A stretch of DNA of 64,000 bases from Microbacterium sp. Leaf320 (GTDB lineage Bacteria > Actinomycetota > Actinomycetes > Actinomycetales > Microbacteriaceae), in the NCBI RefSeq assembly GCF_001423485.1, contig NZ_LMOD01000003.1, forward strand, positions 248,001-312,000, given 5' to 3'. Numbering within the stretch: the first letter of the stretch is position 1; each line of letters opens with the position of its first letter. Position numbers and translations under genes: made by a program. The notes beneath the pieces were generated by a model. The model did no database searches. It was not told the origin of the DNA and saw only the letters and a list, made by a program, of their open reading frames with translations. Of this stretch, positions 42,335 through 51,467 are shown one piece after another.

Positions 42335-42384
42335 GGCCTCTGGCCGCCGGCCTCTGGCCTCTGATCGCCGACGTCCGGCCTCTG
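42335..42384. repeat. Short GGCCTCTG direct repeats after the sensor kinase gene
   Basis: GGCCTCTG occurs four times in 50 bases (42335, 42349, 42356, 42377), and CCTCTG also at 42315 within the kinase gene's end. It looks like a simple slippage-prone array. Confidence 0.6.
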
Positions 42385-42506
42385 ACCGCCACTGCACGAG
42401 AGCGTGCTTTCGCGGGTTCTGCACACCGAGCGGTCGACGTACGGATGCGCCGGGATGTCAGCATCCGCCCTCTCCTATGGTCGGAGCACCAACCGAGAGG
42501 AGTTCC

Positions 42507-42794
42507 ATGTCCGTCATCACCGTAGACACCGAAGCCGTAGGTGCCGCTCAGGCGGCAGCGCTCGCAACCATGGGGCGCCTGCAGACCGAGTCCGCGACCC
42601 TCATGTCGCAGCTCAACCAACTGCAGGGGTCCTGGGTCGGCACCGCATCGACCGCGTTCCAGTCGTGCGCCGAAGAGTGGCGCGGAGCGCAGCTGCATGT
42701 CGAGCAGGTGCTCGAGTCGATCGGGCACTCGCTCGGGAGTGCGGCGACCCAGTATGCGGACGCCGACCAGTACTCGGCGAGCCTGTTCCGCTGA
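42507..42794 (+). CDS. WXG100-family (ESAT-6-like) protein
   Basis: A 95-residue helical hairpin protein. The turn motif is W43-V44-G45, and the C-terminal half carries the usual hydrophobic heptads. Members are secreted by ESX/type VII systems as dimers. The ATG at 42507 has GAGAGG 6 bases upstream; an ATG ten codons earlier has none. No EccC ATPase or other ESX component lies within this window, so this is a solitary substrate-type gene. The C terminus lacks a clear YxxxD/E signal, although YADADQYSASLF is close. Confidence 0.9.
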   Translation: MSVITVDTEAVGAAQAAALATMGRLQTESATLMSQLNQLQGSWVGTASTAFQSCAEEWRGAQLHVEQVLESIGHSLGSAATQYADADQYSASLFR

Positions 42795-42820
42795 ACCTGT
42801 CGCCCATTCGCCCGTGAACG

Positions 42821-42856
42821 CAGAAACGCCCCGACCGAGAGGTCGGGGCGTTTCTG
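42821..42856. terminator. Bidirectional terminator between the WXG100 gene and groEL2
   Basis: A perfect 16-bp stem CAGAAACGCCCCGACC with loop GAGA. It separates two convergent genes and serves both. Confidence 0.93.
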
Positions 42857-42870
42857 TCAGTGCTGATGGA

Positions 42871-44526
<1,656 letters not shown>

Positions 44527-44553
44527 TTAGCACTCAGAGTAAGAGAGTGCTAA
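44527..44553. promoter_or_regulatory. CIRCE operator (HrcA site) of groEL2
   Basis: TTAGCACTC-N9-GAGTGCTAA, an exact match to the CIRCE consensus, just downstream of the predicted -10 box and 37 bases from the start codon. HrcA is not encoded in this window. Confidence 0.97.
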
Positions 44554-44557
44554 CGCC

Positions 44558-44587
44558 ATTCTGGCACTCGACCCCTTCGAGTGCAAG
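44558..44587 (-). promoter_or_regulatory. groEL2 promoter overlapping a second, imperfect CIRCE
   Basis: Minus strand -35 TTGCAC (44581-44586) and -10 CAGAAT (44558-44563) are separated by 17 bases. Bases 44561-44587 also read CTGGCACTC-N9-GAGTGCAAG, matching 7 of 9 bases in each CIRCE arm with the correct 9-base spacer. It lies 7 bases from the perfect operator. Confidence 0.8.
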
Positions 44588-44612
44588 CTGTGCGGAGGGA
44601 CTGCGCGGCGGT

Positions 44613-45191
44613 CTACGGGGCTGGCGTCTCCGCCGGAGTCTCCGGTGCGCTCGTCGATCGGTCGAGTCCGATGACGACCGTGAGCTGCTTCGCCCCGGTG
44701 TCGTTCAGATCGGCGTAGAAGTCGCTCTGCTCGACCGCCGCCCCGCCGATCAGATTCGCGAGTCCGATGGCCGCCAGCTCATCCTCGTCTGCGATGTAGT
44801 ACACGGTCGTGGTCGAGAAGTCCTGGCTCGCGCTGTCGCTGGCGAAGACGACGTCGGCCGCCCATCCGTTGTTGATCAGGACATCGCGCATCTGCTCGTC
44901 CAGCCCCGCGTCGGGCGAGGCGTTCAGGATCATCACCGAGTACGTGACGTCGACGACACCGGTCTCCACCGGCGTGGGCGTCGCGGTCGGGACGGCCTCG
45001 GGGAAGAGGCTGATCCGCCCCATCACCACCAGCGAGCCGAAGATGCCGCCGATGATCAGCACCAGTGCGGCCACGAAGGACCAGAGCAGGACGACCCAGC
45101 CGTTCATCCCGGGGGCTTCGGCGCGGTGCGCTCCGACGCGTCCGGACGATCGGGGGACGTCGTCGAATCGATCTCGGCTGGGCTTTGACAC
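44613..45191 (-). CDS. LytR C-terminal domain protein, membrane anchored
   Basis: A 192-residue protein: cytoplasmic N terminus, one transmembrane helix (VVLLWSFVAALVLIIGGIFGSLVV, about residues 33-56), a Pro/Thr linker, and an extracellular LytR_C domain (VVDVTYSVMILNASPDAGLDEQMRDVLINNGW through KQLTVVIGLDRS). It is probably involved in cell-envelope biogenesis, by domain association only. GTG start at 45191 with TAGCAT 6 bases upstream. It lies 69 bases after the DUF3263 gene, a usual pairing in actinobacteria. Confidence 0.9.
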   Translation of the reverse strand: MSKPSRDRFDDVPRSSGRVGAHRAEAPGMNGWVVLLWSFVAALVLIIGGIFGSLVVMGRISLFPEAVPTATPTPVETGVVDVTYSVMILNASPDAGLDEQMRDVLINNGWAADVVFASDSASQDFSTTTVYYIADEDELAAIGLANLIGGAAVEQSDFYADLNDTGAKQLTVVIGLDRSTSAPETPAETPAP

Positions 45192-45260
45192 TCCTCGATG
45201 CTAACGGCACCGACCCGTGTATCCGCATCGTGGCGCCTCAGCGCGTGGCGGGAAGCTCCG

Positions 45261-45518
45261 TCAGCCGACGAAACCGGGGGTTCGCGACGCCCGCTGGAAC
45301 GATCGCGCGTCGCGGATGCGGCGGAGCCGGCGCACCAGCATGGGATCGTATTCCAGTGCCGCCTCGGATTCGAGCAGACGCCCGAGGAGCTGGTAGTAGC
45401 GGGCCGAGCTCATACCCAGTTGGGCGCGGATGGTCTCCTCTTTCGCGCCGCCGTGCCGCGGCCACGCGGTCTCCAGCGCGAGGATCGCACGATCCCGCTC
45501 GCTCAGCTCTCCCAGCAT
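45261..45518 (-). CDS. DUF3263 helix-turn-helix protein
   Basis: An 85-residue protein: LSERDRAILALETAWPRHGGAKEETIRAQLGMSSARYYQLLGRLLES is the DUF3263 core, which has the length of a sigma-4-like DNA-binding helix-turn-helix, and EYDPMLVRRLRRIRDAR follows. TAATCT lies 6 bases before the ATG. Function unknown; it is found next to LytR_C proteins in many actinobacteria. Confidence 0.9.
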   Translation of the reverse strand: MLGELSERDRAILALETAWPRHGGAKEETIRAQLGMSSARYYQLLGRLLESEAALEYDPMLVRRLRRIRDARSFQRASRTPGFVG

Positions 45519-45527
45519 GAGATCAGA

Positions 45528-46520
45528 TTAGGTCGCCGGCGCGTCGATCCCTGCGCGCCACTCCCACCATCGGCCGAGTGGGTCCGCCGCCGCACGCACC
45601 TCCCCGTCGAGCGCCACGACGAAACCGGGCCACCCCTCGGCGGCCACCGGAGGATCCCACACGTCGAGGAGCGCGGGAGGGTCGATGGTCAGCCAGCGCG
45701 CGTCGAGCCCGCGGATGCGATCGACGAGGGCCTCACGTGCTTCCCTGGGGATGTGCACGAGCACGCCGGGAGTCGTCACGACGAGCGTGGCGCCGCGCGG
45801 CGCCTCGGCGGCGAGCGCGTCGATCCGGTCGATCGCGTCTCCGGCGACGAGGTGGGGCGGGTCGGTCGTCGCGATGTCGAGCGCCGCGGTCACCCGCTGC
45901 TCCCGCCCGTGCTCCCCCGGCCACACGAGTCCCTGCAGCCAGCGCCGATCGCGGTCGTCACGGGCGTCGAGAGGCGCGAGGTCGATGCCGGCACGCCACA
46001 CCACCTCCGGCATCCGCATGGGGGGAAGGTCTCCCTCGACACGGCTCTCGAGCATCACGGTCGACAAGCCGTCGGCGGGGTCGAGCGCCGACCGCAGCCG
46101 CCCGTCGGCACCGACGATGCGGTACGAGTACCGGTCGGGGTACAGACAGAGTCCCGCGGAGGCGCCGACCTCGAGCAGCGCGATCGGGCCGTCGATCTCC
46201 GACAGCACGGGAAGCAGCGGGGCCAGGCGCAGGGGCTCGTTCGTCTGCAGTCGCCGCCCGGTGCACTCGGCGACGATCTCGTCGGCGCGTGCGACGACGA
46301 ACGACCGCCAGGCGCCGTATCCGACCAGGCCCGCGCCCAGCATCCGCGTCACCGCGAACACGAGCGGAGGCTGCCGTCGGTTCTCCGGGATCCGCGCGAG
46401 GATCCCCTGCACCTCAGAGTCGCCCGCGACACCCTCTGCCCATTCGACATACAGATCGCTGCGCCCTGGCGCCTCCTGCTCGGCGAAGCGCGCGTAGCGC
46501 TGCTGCACGGCATCCGTCAT
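45528..46520 (-). CDS. DUF2332 family protein
   Basis: A 330-residue protein. The block TNEPLRLAPLLPVLSEIDGPIALLEVGASAGLCLYPDRYSY contains a Gly-rich motif reminiscent of the SAM-binding loop of methyltransferases. The C-terminal GATLVVTTPGVLVHIPREAREALVDRIRGL and the ending with IDPPALLDVWDPP are typical of DUF2332. The ATG at 46520 is chosen since it begins the conserved domain and has GACAAT 6 bases upstream; the frame continues further without support. Function unknown. Confidence 0.88.
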   Translation of the reverse strand: MTDAVQQRYARFAEQEAPGRSDLYVEWAEGVAGDSEVQGILARIPENRRQPPLVFAVTRMLGAGLVGYGAWRSFVVARADEIVAECTGRRLQTNEPLRLAPLLPVLSEIDGPIALLEVGASAGLCLYPDRYSYRIVGADGRLRSALDPADGLSTVMLESRVEGDLPPMRMPEVVWRAGIDLAPLDARDDRDRRWLQGLVWPGEHGREQRVTAALDIATTDPPHLVAGDAIDRIDALAAEAPRGATLVVTTPGVLVHIPREAREALVDRIRGLDARWLTIDPPALLDVWDPPVAAEGWPGFVVALDGEVRAAADPLGRWWEWRAGIDAPAT

Positions 46521-46589
46521 GCATCCATTGTCTCGTGGCGCCGAGGGGTCTCGAACGCGAGAGAATGGAGCAGACCCCCAGGAGGACCG

Positions 46590-46994
46590 ATGTCGTACAG
46601 CGTGGACAAGACCGAAGAAGAGTGGCGCGAGGAGCTCGGCGAAGAGCAGTACGCCGTGCTGCGCGAAGCCGCGACCGAGCGTGCATGGACGGGCGAGCTG
46701 CTCGACGAGGGCCGCGCGGGCCTCTACACATGTGGCGCATGCGGCGCCGAGCTGTTCAAGAGCGGCACCAAGTTCGACTCCGGATGCGGATGGCCGAGCT
46801 TCTACGAGTCGATCCGCCCCGACGCGGTGCAGCTCATCGAGGACACGACCCTCGGCATGGTGCGCACCGAGGTGCGCTGCGCGAACTGCGGCTCGCACCT
46901 GGGCCACGTCTTCCCCGACGGCTTCGGCACGCCCACCGGCGACCGCTACTGCATGAACTCCATCGCACTGAACTTCACGCCCGAAGAGTCGTGA
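46590..46994 (+). CDS. msrB: Peptide-methionine (R)-S-oxide reductase
   Basis: Repairs methionine-R-sulfoxide in proteins. The 134-residue protein has zinc cysteines C48/C51 (CGAC) and C97/C100 (CANC), and the nucleophile C121 in RYCMNSIAL. C66 in SGCGWPSF is a candidate recycling cysteine. The Shine-Dalgarno AGGAGG lies 4 bases from the ATG. Its stop overlaps the GTG start of the nitroreductase gene (GTGA), so the two are coupled. Confidence 0.97.
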   Translation: MSYSVDKTEEEWREELGEEQYAVLREAATERAWTGELLDEGRAGLYTCGACGAELFKSGTKFDSGCGWPSFYESIRPDAVQLIEDTTLGMVRTEVRCANCGSHLGHVFPDGFGTPTGDRYCMNSIALNFTPEES

Positions 46995-47539
46995 ACGCCC
47001 TCGAGGTCGTCCGCGCACGACAGTCCTGGTCGAAGGTCACCGACGAGGCGCCGTCGCGCGATGAGCTGCTGAAGCTCGTCGCCGCGGCGGGACGCGTCGC
47101 CGACCACTCGTCGCTGCGTCCGTGGCGGCTGATCGAGCTGCGAGGTTCGGACCGTGAGGTGCTGGGCGCGGCGATCGCGAAGGCGGAGGGAGACAAGTCA
47201 CCCTCGTCCAAGCCCCTCCGTGCACCTCTTCTGATCGCCGTGGTCGCCAGCTACCGCAAGAGCGAGAAGGTGCCCCGGTGGGAGCAGGAGGCTGTCGCCT
47301 CCGGCGTCGCGCACATGCTCAGTCTGCTTCTCGACGAGGCAGGCTGGGGCGTGCTGTGGCGCACCGGACGGTACACGCGCTCGAAGGCCGTCGCCAAGGC
47401 GCACGGCATCGGCAAGAACGAGGAGCTGCTCGGGTGGCTCTACGTCGGCGGCAAGCCGACGGGCAAGAAGCCGGGGCGACGCAAGCCCGTCGATGCTCGC
47501 GCCCTGGTGACGCGGATGCCGCAGCCCAAGAAGAAGTAG
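46991..47539 (+). CDS. Nitroreductase-family protein
   Basis: A 182-residue FMN-dependent nitroreductase-fold protein: EVVRARQSWSKVTDEAPSRDELLKLVAAAGRVADHSSLRPWRLIEL is the FMN-binding start with the R-R-S/W motif, and AVASGVAHMLSLLLDEAGWGVLWRTG is the dimer helix. A very basic tail (GKKPGRRKP, ending PQPKKK) is unusual. Co-translated with msrB; substrate unknown. The stop abuts that of the convergent DMT transporter gene. Confidence 0.9.
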   Translation: MNALEVVRARQSWSKVTDEAPSRDELLKLVAAAGRVADHSSLRPWRLIELRGSDREVLGAAIAKAEGDKSPSSKPLRAPLLIAVVASYRKSEKVPRWEQEAVASGVAHMLSLLLDEAGWGVLWRTGRYTRSKAVAKAHGIGKNEELLGWLYVGGKPTGKKPGRRKPVDARALVTRMPQPKKK

Positions 47540-48481
47540 TCAGCTCCGTCGGCGACGCGGCAGGGCGACGATGACGGATGCCACGGCGACGACCACCATC
47601 CCGACGATCTGCCAGGGGGCAGGTCCCGCGTCCGCAGGCCACAGCATGTCGATGATCACCGACGTCGCGAGCTGCCCCAGCACCGACCCGAGCCCCATCA
47701 GCAGCACACCCGTGTGCGCCACGATGAAGGCTCCGAGCAGGATGTACGCCGAGCCGAGGAATCCGCCGAGGTAGAGCCACGGCTCGGCCGGCGGCGCCTC
47801 GGGCAGGCCTCGCACCGCAATGCTGATGCCCGCCGCGACGAGCAGCGCGATCGTCCCGGCGATGAAGCTCATGAGCGTGGCCGAGAGGGGCGACTGCACC
47901 CGCTGGGCAAGGCGGCCGTTGGTCGCTGCCTGCCACGCGATGCCGACGCCCGCGGCGAACGGCAGGAGGAGCATCCACAACGGCGCCGTGGCGAGCACAT
48001 CTCCGCTGAGCGAGATACCCACCGCGGCAAGCGCGAGCGCTCCGCCGAGCACGCGGCCGGGGGTCACGGCGACGACGCCGGCCGGTCCGAAGCCGATGCG
48101 ATCGAGAACGAGGCCGTGCAGGGTCTGCCCCGCGACGACGCCGACCGTGAACAGCGAGACCCCGAGCACGCCGGCCGTGACGCCCTGGGTCGAGACGGTG
48201 AGGGCTCCGCACGCGCCGCCGAGGAGCATCCAGAACGGGATCGTGCGATCGCGGATGCCGTCGCGCAGCCGCCCGACTCCGCGCCTCGCCGAGGGGATGC
48301 AGAGGATCACGACGATCAGGGCGGCGAGCCCGACCGCGAAGGAGATGAGGCCCGCGACGATCCCGTTGTCGACCTTGACGCCGAGCACACCGTTGATACG
48401 CGCCTGGATGGCGGTCATGACGCCGATCGCCACCGCCCCTCCGAGCGCCACGGGCGGAGAGAGTCGGCGGGTCTGGGACAC
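47540..48481 (-). CDS. DMT-superfamily transporter (YdcZ/DUF606 tandem type)
   Basis: A 313-residue membrane protein with ten hydrophobic segments arranged as two five-helix YdcZ repeats (GVMTAIQARINGVLG near the start of the first half; GRLAQRVQSPLSATLMSFIAGTIALL in the second). Substrate unknown. The GTG at 48481 has TAGGGT 6 bases upstream. It is divergent from the SRAP gene, with both starts showing leaderless -10 boxes. Confidence 0.88.
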   Translation of the reverse strand: MSQTRRLSPPVALGGAVAIGVMTAIQARINGVLGVKVDNGIVAGLISFAVGLAALIVVILCIPSARRGVGRLRDGIRDRTIPFWMLLGGACGALTVSTQGVTAGVLGVSLFTVGVVAGQTLHGLVLDRIGFGPAGVVAVTPGRVLGGALALAAVGISLSGDVLATAPLWMLLLPFAAGVGIAWQAATNGRLAQRVQSPLSATLMSFIAGTIALLVAAGISIAVRGLPEAPPAEPWLYLGGFLGSAYILLGAFIVAHTGVLLMGLGSVLGQLATSVIIDMLWPADAGPAPWQIVGMVVVAVASVIVALPRRRRS

Positions 48482-48535
48482 CTGTCGACCCTAGCCGAGC
48501 AGGCGGATGTCGGCGGCCGGGCGTACCCTGGCGGC

Positions 48536-49189
48536 ATGTGCGCGAGTTATGGTCTGGATCCGCGGTTCACCGACACCGAGCTCCTCGCTGCGGCCGACGA
48601 GGCGGTGCTCGAGGGGCTCCGGGGGTGGGCGCAGGAGAACGCCCGCGAGACCGTGCGTCCGACCGGCAAGAACCTCCGCAACCTCAATCCGATCGTGGTG
48701 CAGCCCGAGACCTCTCCGACGTTGGAGCCCGCGTGGTGGGGATTCCTGATCGGCGGAGAGCCCTCGAAGTTCCCGTCGATCAACACCCGGTCCGAGCGCC
48801 TGCAGGACAGGCCCGGCGGGTTGAAGACCAGGGCACTCGTCCCCGCGACCAGCTGGTATGAGATGAAGAAGCCCGAGCGCGTGTGGCACGAGTTCCTCGT
48901 CGACGACGGAGCGCTCTTCGGCATGGCCGCCGTCACCCAACGCGGGCGCACAGCCGATGGCGAGTCCTACACCTGCTACTCGATCGTGATGCGCCCGGCC
49001 CCTCCGCACCTCGCCGGCATCCACGATCGGATGCCGCTGCTGATCCCTGCCTCGCTGAGCGAGGACTGGCTCACCGCCGAGCCGACGAAGGAGATCATCG
49101 ACGAAGCGTTGCTCGCCGCCGCGACGCTCGACGAGCGCGTGCAGGCCGCCCCTCGTGCGGATGACAAGGGCGCGGATCGGCTGTTCTGA
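48536..49189 (+). CDS. SOS-response-associated peptidase (SRAP/YedK/HMCES)
   Basis: Forms a stable DNA-protein crosslink with abasic sites in single-stranded DNA. The 217-residue protein has catalytic Cys2 exposed at the N terminus (MCASYG), the active-site block ALVPATSWYEMKK (Glu and partners), and IHDRMPLLIP with the catalytic histidine. The ATG at 48536 is confirmed by the need for Cys2 and by TACCCT 6 bases upstream. Followed after 5 bases by the MmcQ/YjbR gene. Confidence 0.96.
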   Translation: MCASYGLDPRFTDTELLAAADEAVLEGLRGWAQENARETVRPTGKNLRNLNPIVVQPETSPTLEPAWWGFLIGGEPSKFPSINTRSERLQDRPGGLKTRALVPATSWYEMKKPERVWHEFLVDDGALFGMAAVTQRGRTADGESYTCYSIVMRPAPPHLAGIHDRMPLLIPASLSEDWLTAEPTKEIIDEALLAAATLDERVQAAPRADDKGADRLF

Positions 49190-49194
49190 TCACC

Positions 49195-49578
49195 ATGGAC
49201 TCGACTCAGCTGAACGCTGCCGCCACAGAGCGCGCCGAAGAGCTGCCCGGCGCAGAGCGGGAGAACCCGTTCGGCCCCGAGTGGGACGTGTACAAGGTGC
49301 GAGGGCGGGTGTTCCTGTTGGTTCCCCTCGACGACACCGGGAGGATCACGCTCAAGTCGCACCCTGACGACGCCGTGGCACTGCGCGAGACGTTCGCCGA
49401 CATCGTGCCCGGCTATCACATGAACAAGAAGCACTGGATCACGCTGATGCCCGGGCCTTCTCTCGAGGAAGACCTCGTGACCGAGCTTGTCACCGAGTCG
49501 TACCGTTTGGTCGTCGAGAAGCTCCCGAAGGCGCAGCGCCCGGTCGATCCGAATCTGTTCGGACGCCCCGCTCCGTAG
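49195..49578 (+). CDS. MmcQ/YjbR-family protein
   Basis: A 127-residue double-wing protein: NPFGPEWDVYKVRGRVFLLVPLDDTGRITLKSHPDDAVALRETFADIVPGYHMNKKHWITLMPG is the family core. YjbR-like proteins are described as DNA-binding-like, but their role is unsettled. It lies immediately after the SRAP gene and is probably co-transcribed. Confidence 0.92.
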   Translation: MDSTQLNAAATERAEELPGAERENPFGPEWDVYKVRGRVFLLVPLDDTGRITLKSHPDDAVALRETFADIVPGYHMNKKHWITLMPGPSLEEDLVTELVTESYRLVVEKLPKAQRPVDPNLFGRPAP

Positions 49579-49711
49579 GTCGTCGCCGGGATCGGCCGCC
49601 CGCCGGCACCGCGGGGCACCGGGCATCCGTCTTGAGGATGACCCCTCACACCGGCGGAACGGTACCCCGGGAGGACGCGCGGGCCCGGGCACCGTCTGTA
49701 GCGTCGAAGAC

Positions 49712-50623
49712 ATGATCACAGCAGAAGGCCTCACGAAGAGATTCGGAGACAAGACAGCCGTCCAGGACGTGTCGTTCACGGTCAAGCCCGGCACGGTCAC
49801 GGGATTCCTCGGGCCGAACGGCGCGGGCAAGTCCACGACGATGCGCATGATCGTCGGCCTCGACCGGCCCACCTCCGGCACGGCGACCGTCGGCGGACGG
49901 GAGTACCGGAAGCTCCGCGCACCGCTCACCGAGGTCGGCGTGCTCCTCGACGCGAAGGCGGTTCACACCGGCCGCACCGCGCGCAACCACCTCCGTGCGA
50001 TGGCGGCGACCCACGGCATCCCCGCCTCCCGCGTCGACGAGGTCATCGACCTCGCCGGCATCGGCCCCGTCGCCCGCAAGCGCGCGGGCAAGTTCTCGCT
50101 CGGCATGGGACAGCGACTCGGAATCGCCTCCGCTCTGCTCGGCGACCCGCACACCCTGATCCTCGATGAGCCGGTGAACGGACTCGACCCCGAGGGAGTG
50201 CGCTGGGTTCGCCAGTTCGTGCGCCATGCGGCATCCGAGGGGCGGACGGTCCTGCTGTCCAGCCACCTGATGAGCGAGATGGCGCAGACCGCCGATCACG
50301 TGATCGTGATGGGCCGCGGCCAGGTGCTCGCCGATGCTCCGCTGCAGGAGTTGGTGCGCGCATGGACCACCAACACCGTGCGCGTGCGCACCCCCCGTGC
50401 CGCCGATCTGGCGGCCGCCGTCGGAGGACCGTCTGTCGAGATCGTGAGCTCCGCGCCCGATCTTCTCGACATCGTCGGTCTGCCCGCGTCGCGCATCGGC
50501 GACCTCGCCGCGGATCGCGGCATCCCCCTGCACGAACTCACCCCGACCACAGGGTCGCTCGAAGACGCGTACCTCGCGCTCACCGGCGACTCGGTCGAGT
50601 ACCGGACGAAGGAGATCTCATGA
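49712..50623 (+). CDS. ABC transporter ATP-binding protein
   Basis: A 303-residue ATPase: Walker A GPNGAGKST at residues 34-42, a signature motif FSLGMGQRLGIA (SLGM instead of the canonical LSGGQ, common in this group), Walker B LILDEPVNGLDPEG, and the H-loop SSHLMSEM. TAGCGT lies 7 bases before the ATG. Its gene overlaps the permease gene by 4 bases (ATGA). Together with the downstream kinase and regulator it looks like an antibiotic- or envelope-stress-responsive exporter. Confidence 0.95.
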   Translation: MITAEGLTKRFGDKTAVQDVSFTVKPGTVTGFLGPNGAGKSTTMRMIVGLDRPTSGTATVGGREYRKLRAPLTEVGVLLDAKAVHTGRTARNHLRAMAATHGIPASRVDEVIDLAGIGPVARKRAGKFSLGMGQRLGIASALLGDPHTLILDEPVNGLDPEGVRWVRQFVRHAASEGRTVLLSSHLMSEMAQTADHVIVMGRGQVLADAPLQELVRAWTTNTVRVRTPRAADLAAAVGGPSVEIVSSAPDLLDIVGLPASRIGDLAADRGIPLHELTPTTGSLEDAYLALTGDSVEYRTKEIS

Positions 50624-51429
50624 CCGTCCAGGCTCCTCCCCTCACCCGCGCGCAGGTCGACACCGGCCGACGCCTCACGTTCGTCCGGGCGGTCCGCGGC
50701 GAGTGGATCAAGCTCTCGACATTGCGCTCGACCTGGTGGTCGATCGGCATCGCCGCGATCCTCACCGTCGGCATCGCCGTGCTCATCGCACAGGCGGTCG
50801 ACGTGCCGGGCTTCGAGCCCATCCAGGCCGTCGTGATGCCGATCCAGTTCACGATGCTGCTCGCCGGCATCCTCGGTGCGATCTCGGTGACCGGCGAGTA
50901 CTCGACCGGGATGATCCGGTCGACGCTGGCGGCCAACCCGAAGCGCGGATCCGTGCTCGCCGCCAAGGCGACCGTGATCGGCCTCTTCCTGTTCGTGTCG
51001 TCGCTCGTGATCTTCACCGCCGCGGCCGTCGCGGTCTCCGCGATCGTCGCCCCGCGTGATCAGAGCATCGACTGGAGCGACCCGTCGATGTCGATCCTGC
51101 CGATCGTCGTCTCATCGCTCGCCATGGCGGTCTTCGCCCTGATCGGCGTCGCGTTTGGCTTCATCCTGCGCTCGGGTGCCGGAGCGATCGCCGCGACGGT
51201 GGGACTCCTGTTCGTGCTGCCGATCGTCGCGAGCTTCTTCGCGATCGCCGGCGAGGGCTGGGCATGGGTGATGGATGCCGCGAACTACCTGCCCGTGGCC
51301 GCAGCGCAGAGCGCGATCCTGCCCGAGGGCGCTGCTCTCGAGGGCCCGGTCGCGTACGTGACGCTGGCCGGCTGGGTCGCCGCGGGGATGCTCGCCGCGT
51401 GGGCCGTGCTCCGCACGCGCGACGCGTGA
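50620..51429 (+). CDS. ABC transporter permease
   Basis: A 269-residue permease of the ABC-2 type with six hydrophobic helices. Landmarks are the N-terminal RGEWIKLSTLRSTWWSI, ISVTGEYSTGMIRSTLAANPKRGSVLAAKA, and the closing LAGWVAAGMLAAWAVLRTRDA. It is the partner of the ATPase encoded just upstream. Substrate unknown. Confidence 0.93.
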   Translation: MTVQAPPLTRAQVDTGRRLTFVRAVRGEWIKLSTLRSTWWSIGIAAILTVGIAVLIAQAVDVPGFEPIQAVVMPIQFTMLLAGILGAISVTGEYSTGMIRSTLAANPKRGSVLAAKATVIGLFLFVSSLVIFTAAAVAVSAIVAPRDQSIDWSDPSMSILPIVVSSLAMAVFALIGVAFGFILRSGAGAIAATVGLLFVLPIVASFFAIAGEGWAWVMDAANYLPVAAAQSAILPEGAALEGPVAYVTLAGWVAAGMLAAWAVLRTRDA

Positions 51430-51467
51430 CCACGATGATCCGCGATGCAGCCGCGTAGAGTCGGCCG

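Noticed and set aside
42335..42384. Repeated GGCCTCTG units, considered as a CRISPR-like array
   Set aside because: Units are only 8 bases with irregular spacing of 0-13 bases, and there are no cas genes.
45528..47018. An N-terminally extended 496-residue DUF2332 protein
   Set aside because: The extension lies antisense to msrB and the conserved domain starts at the ATG at 46520.
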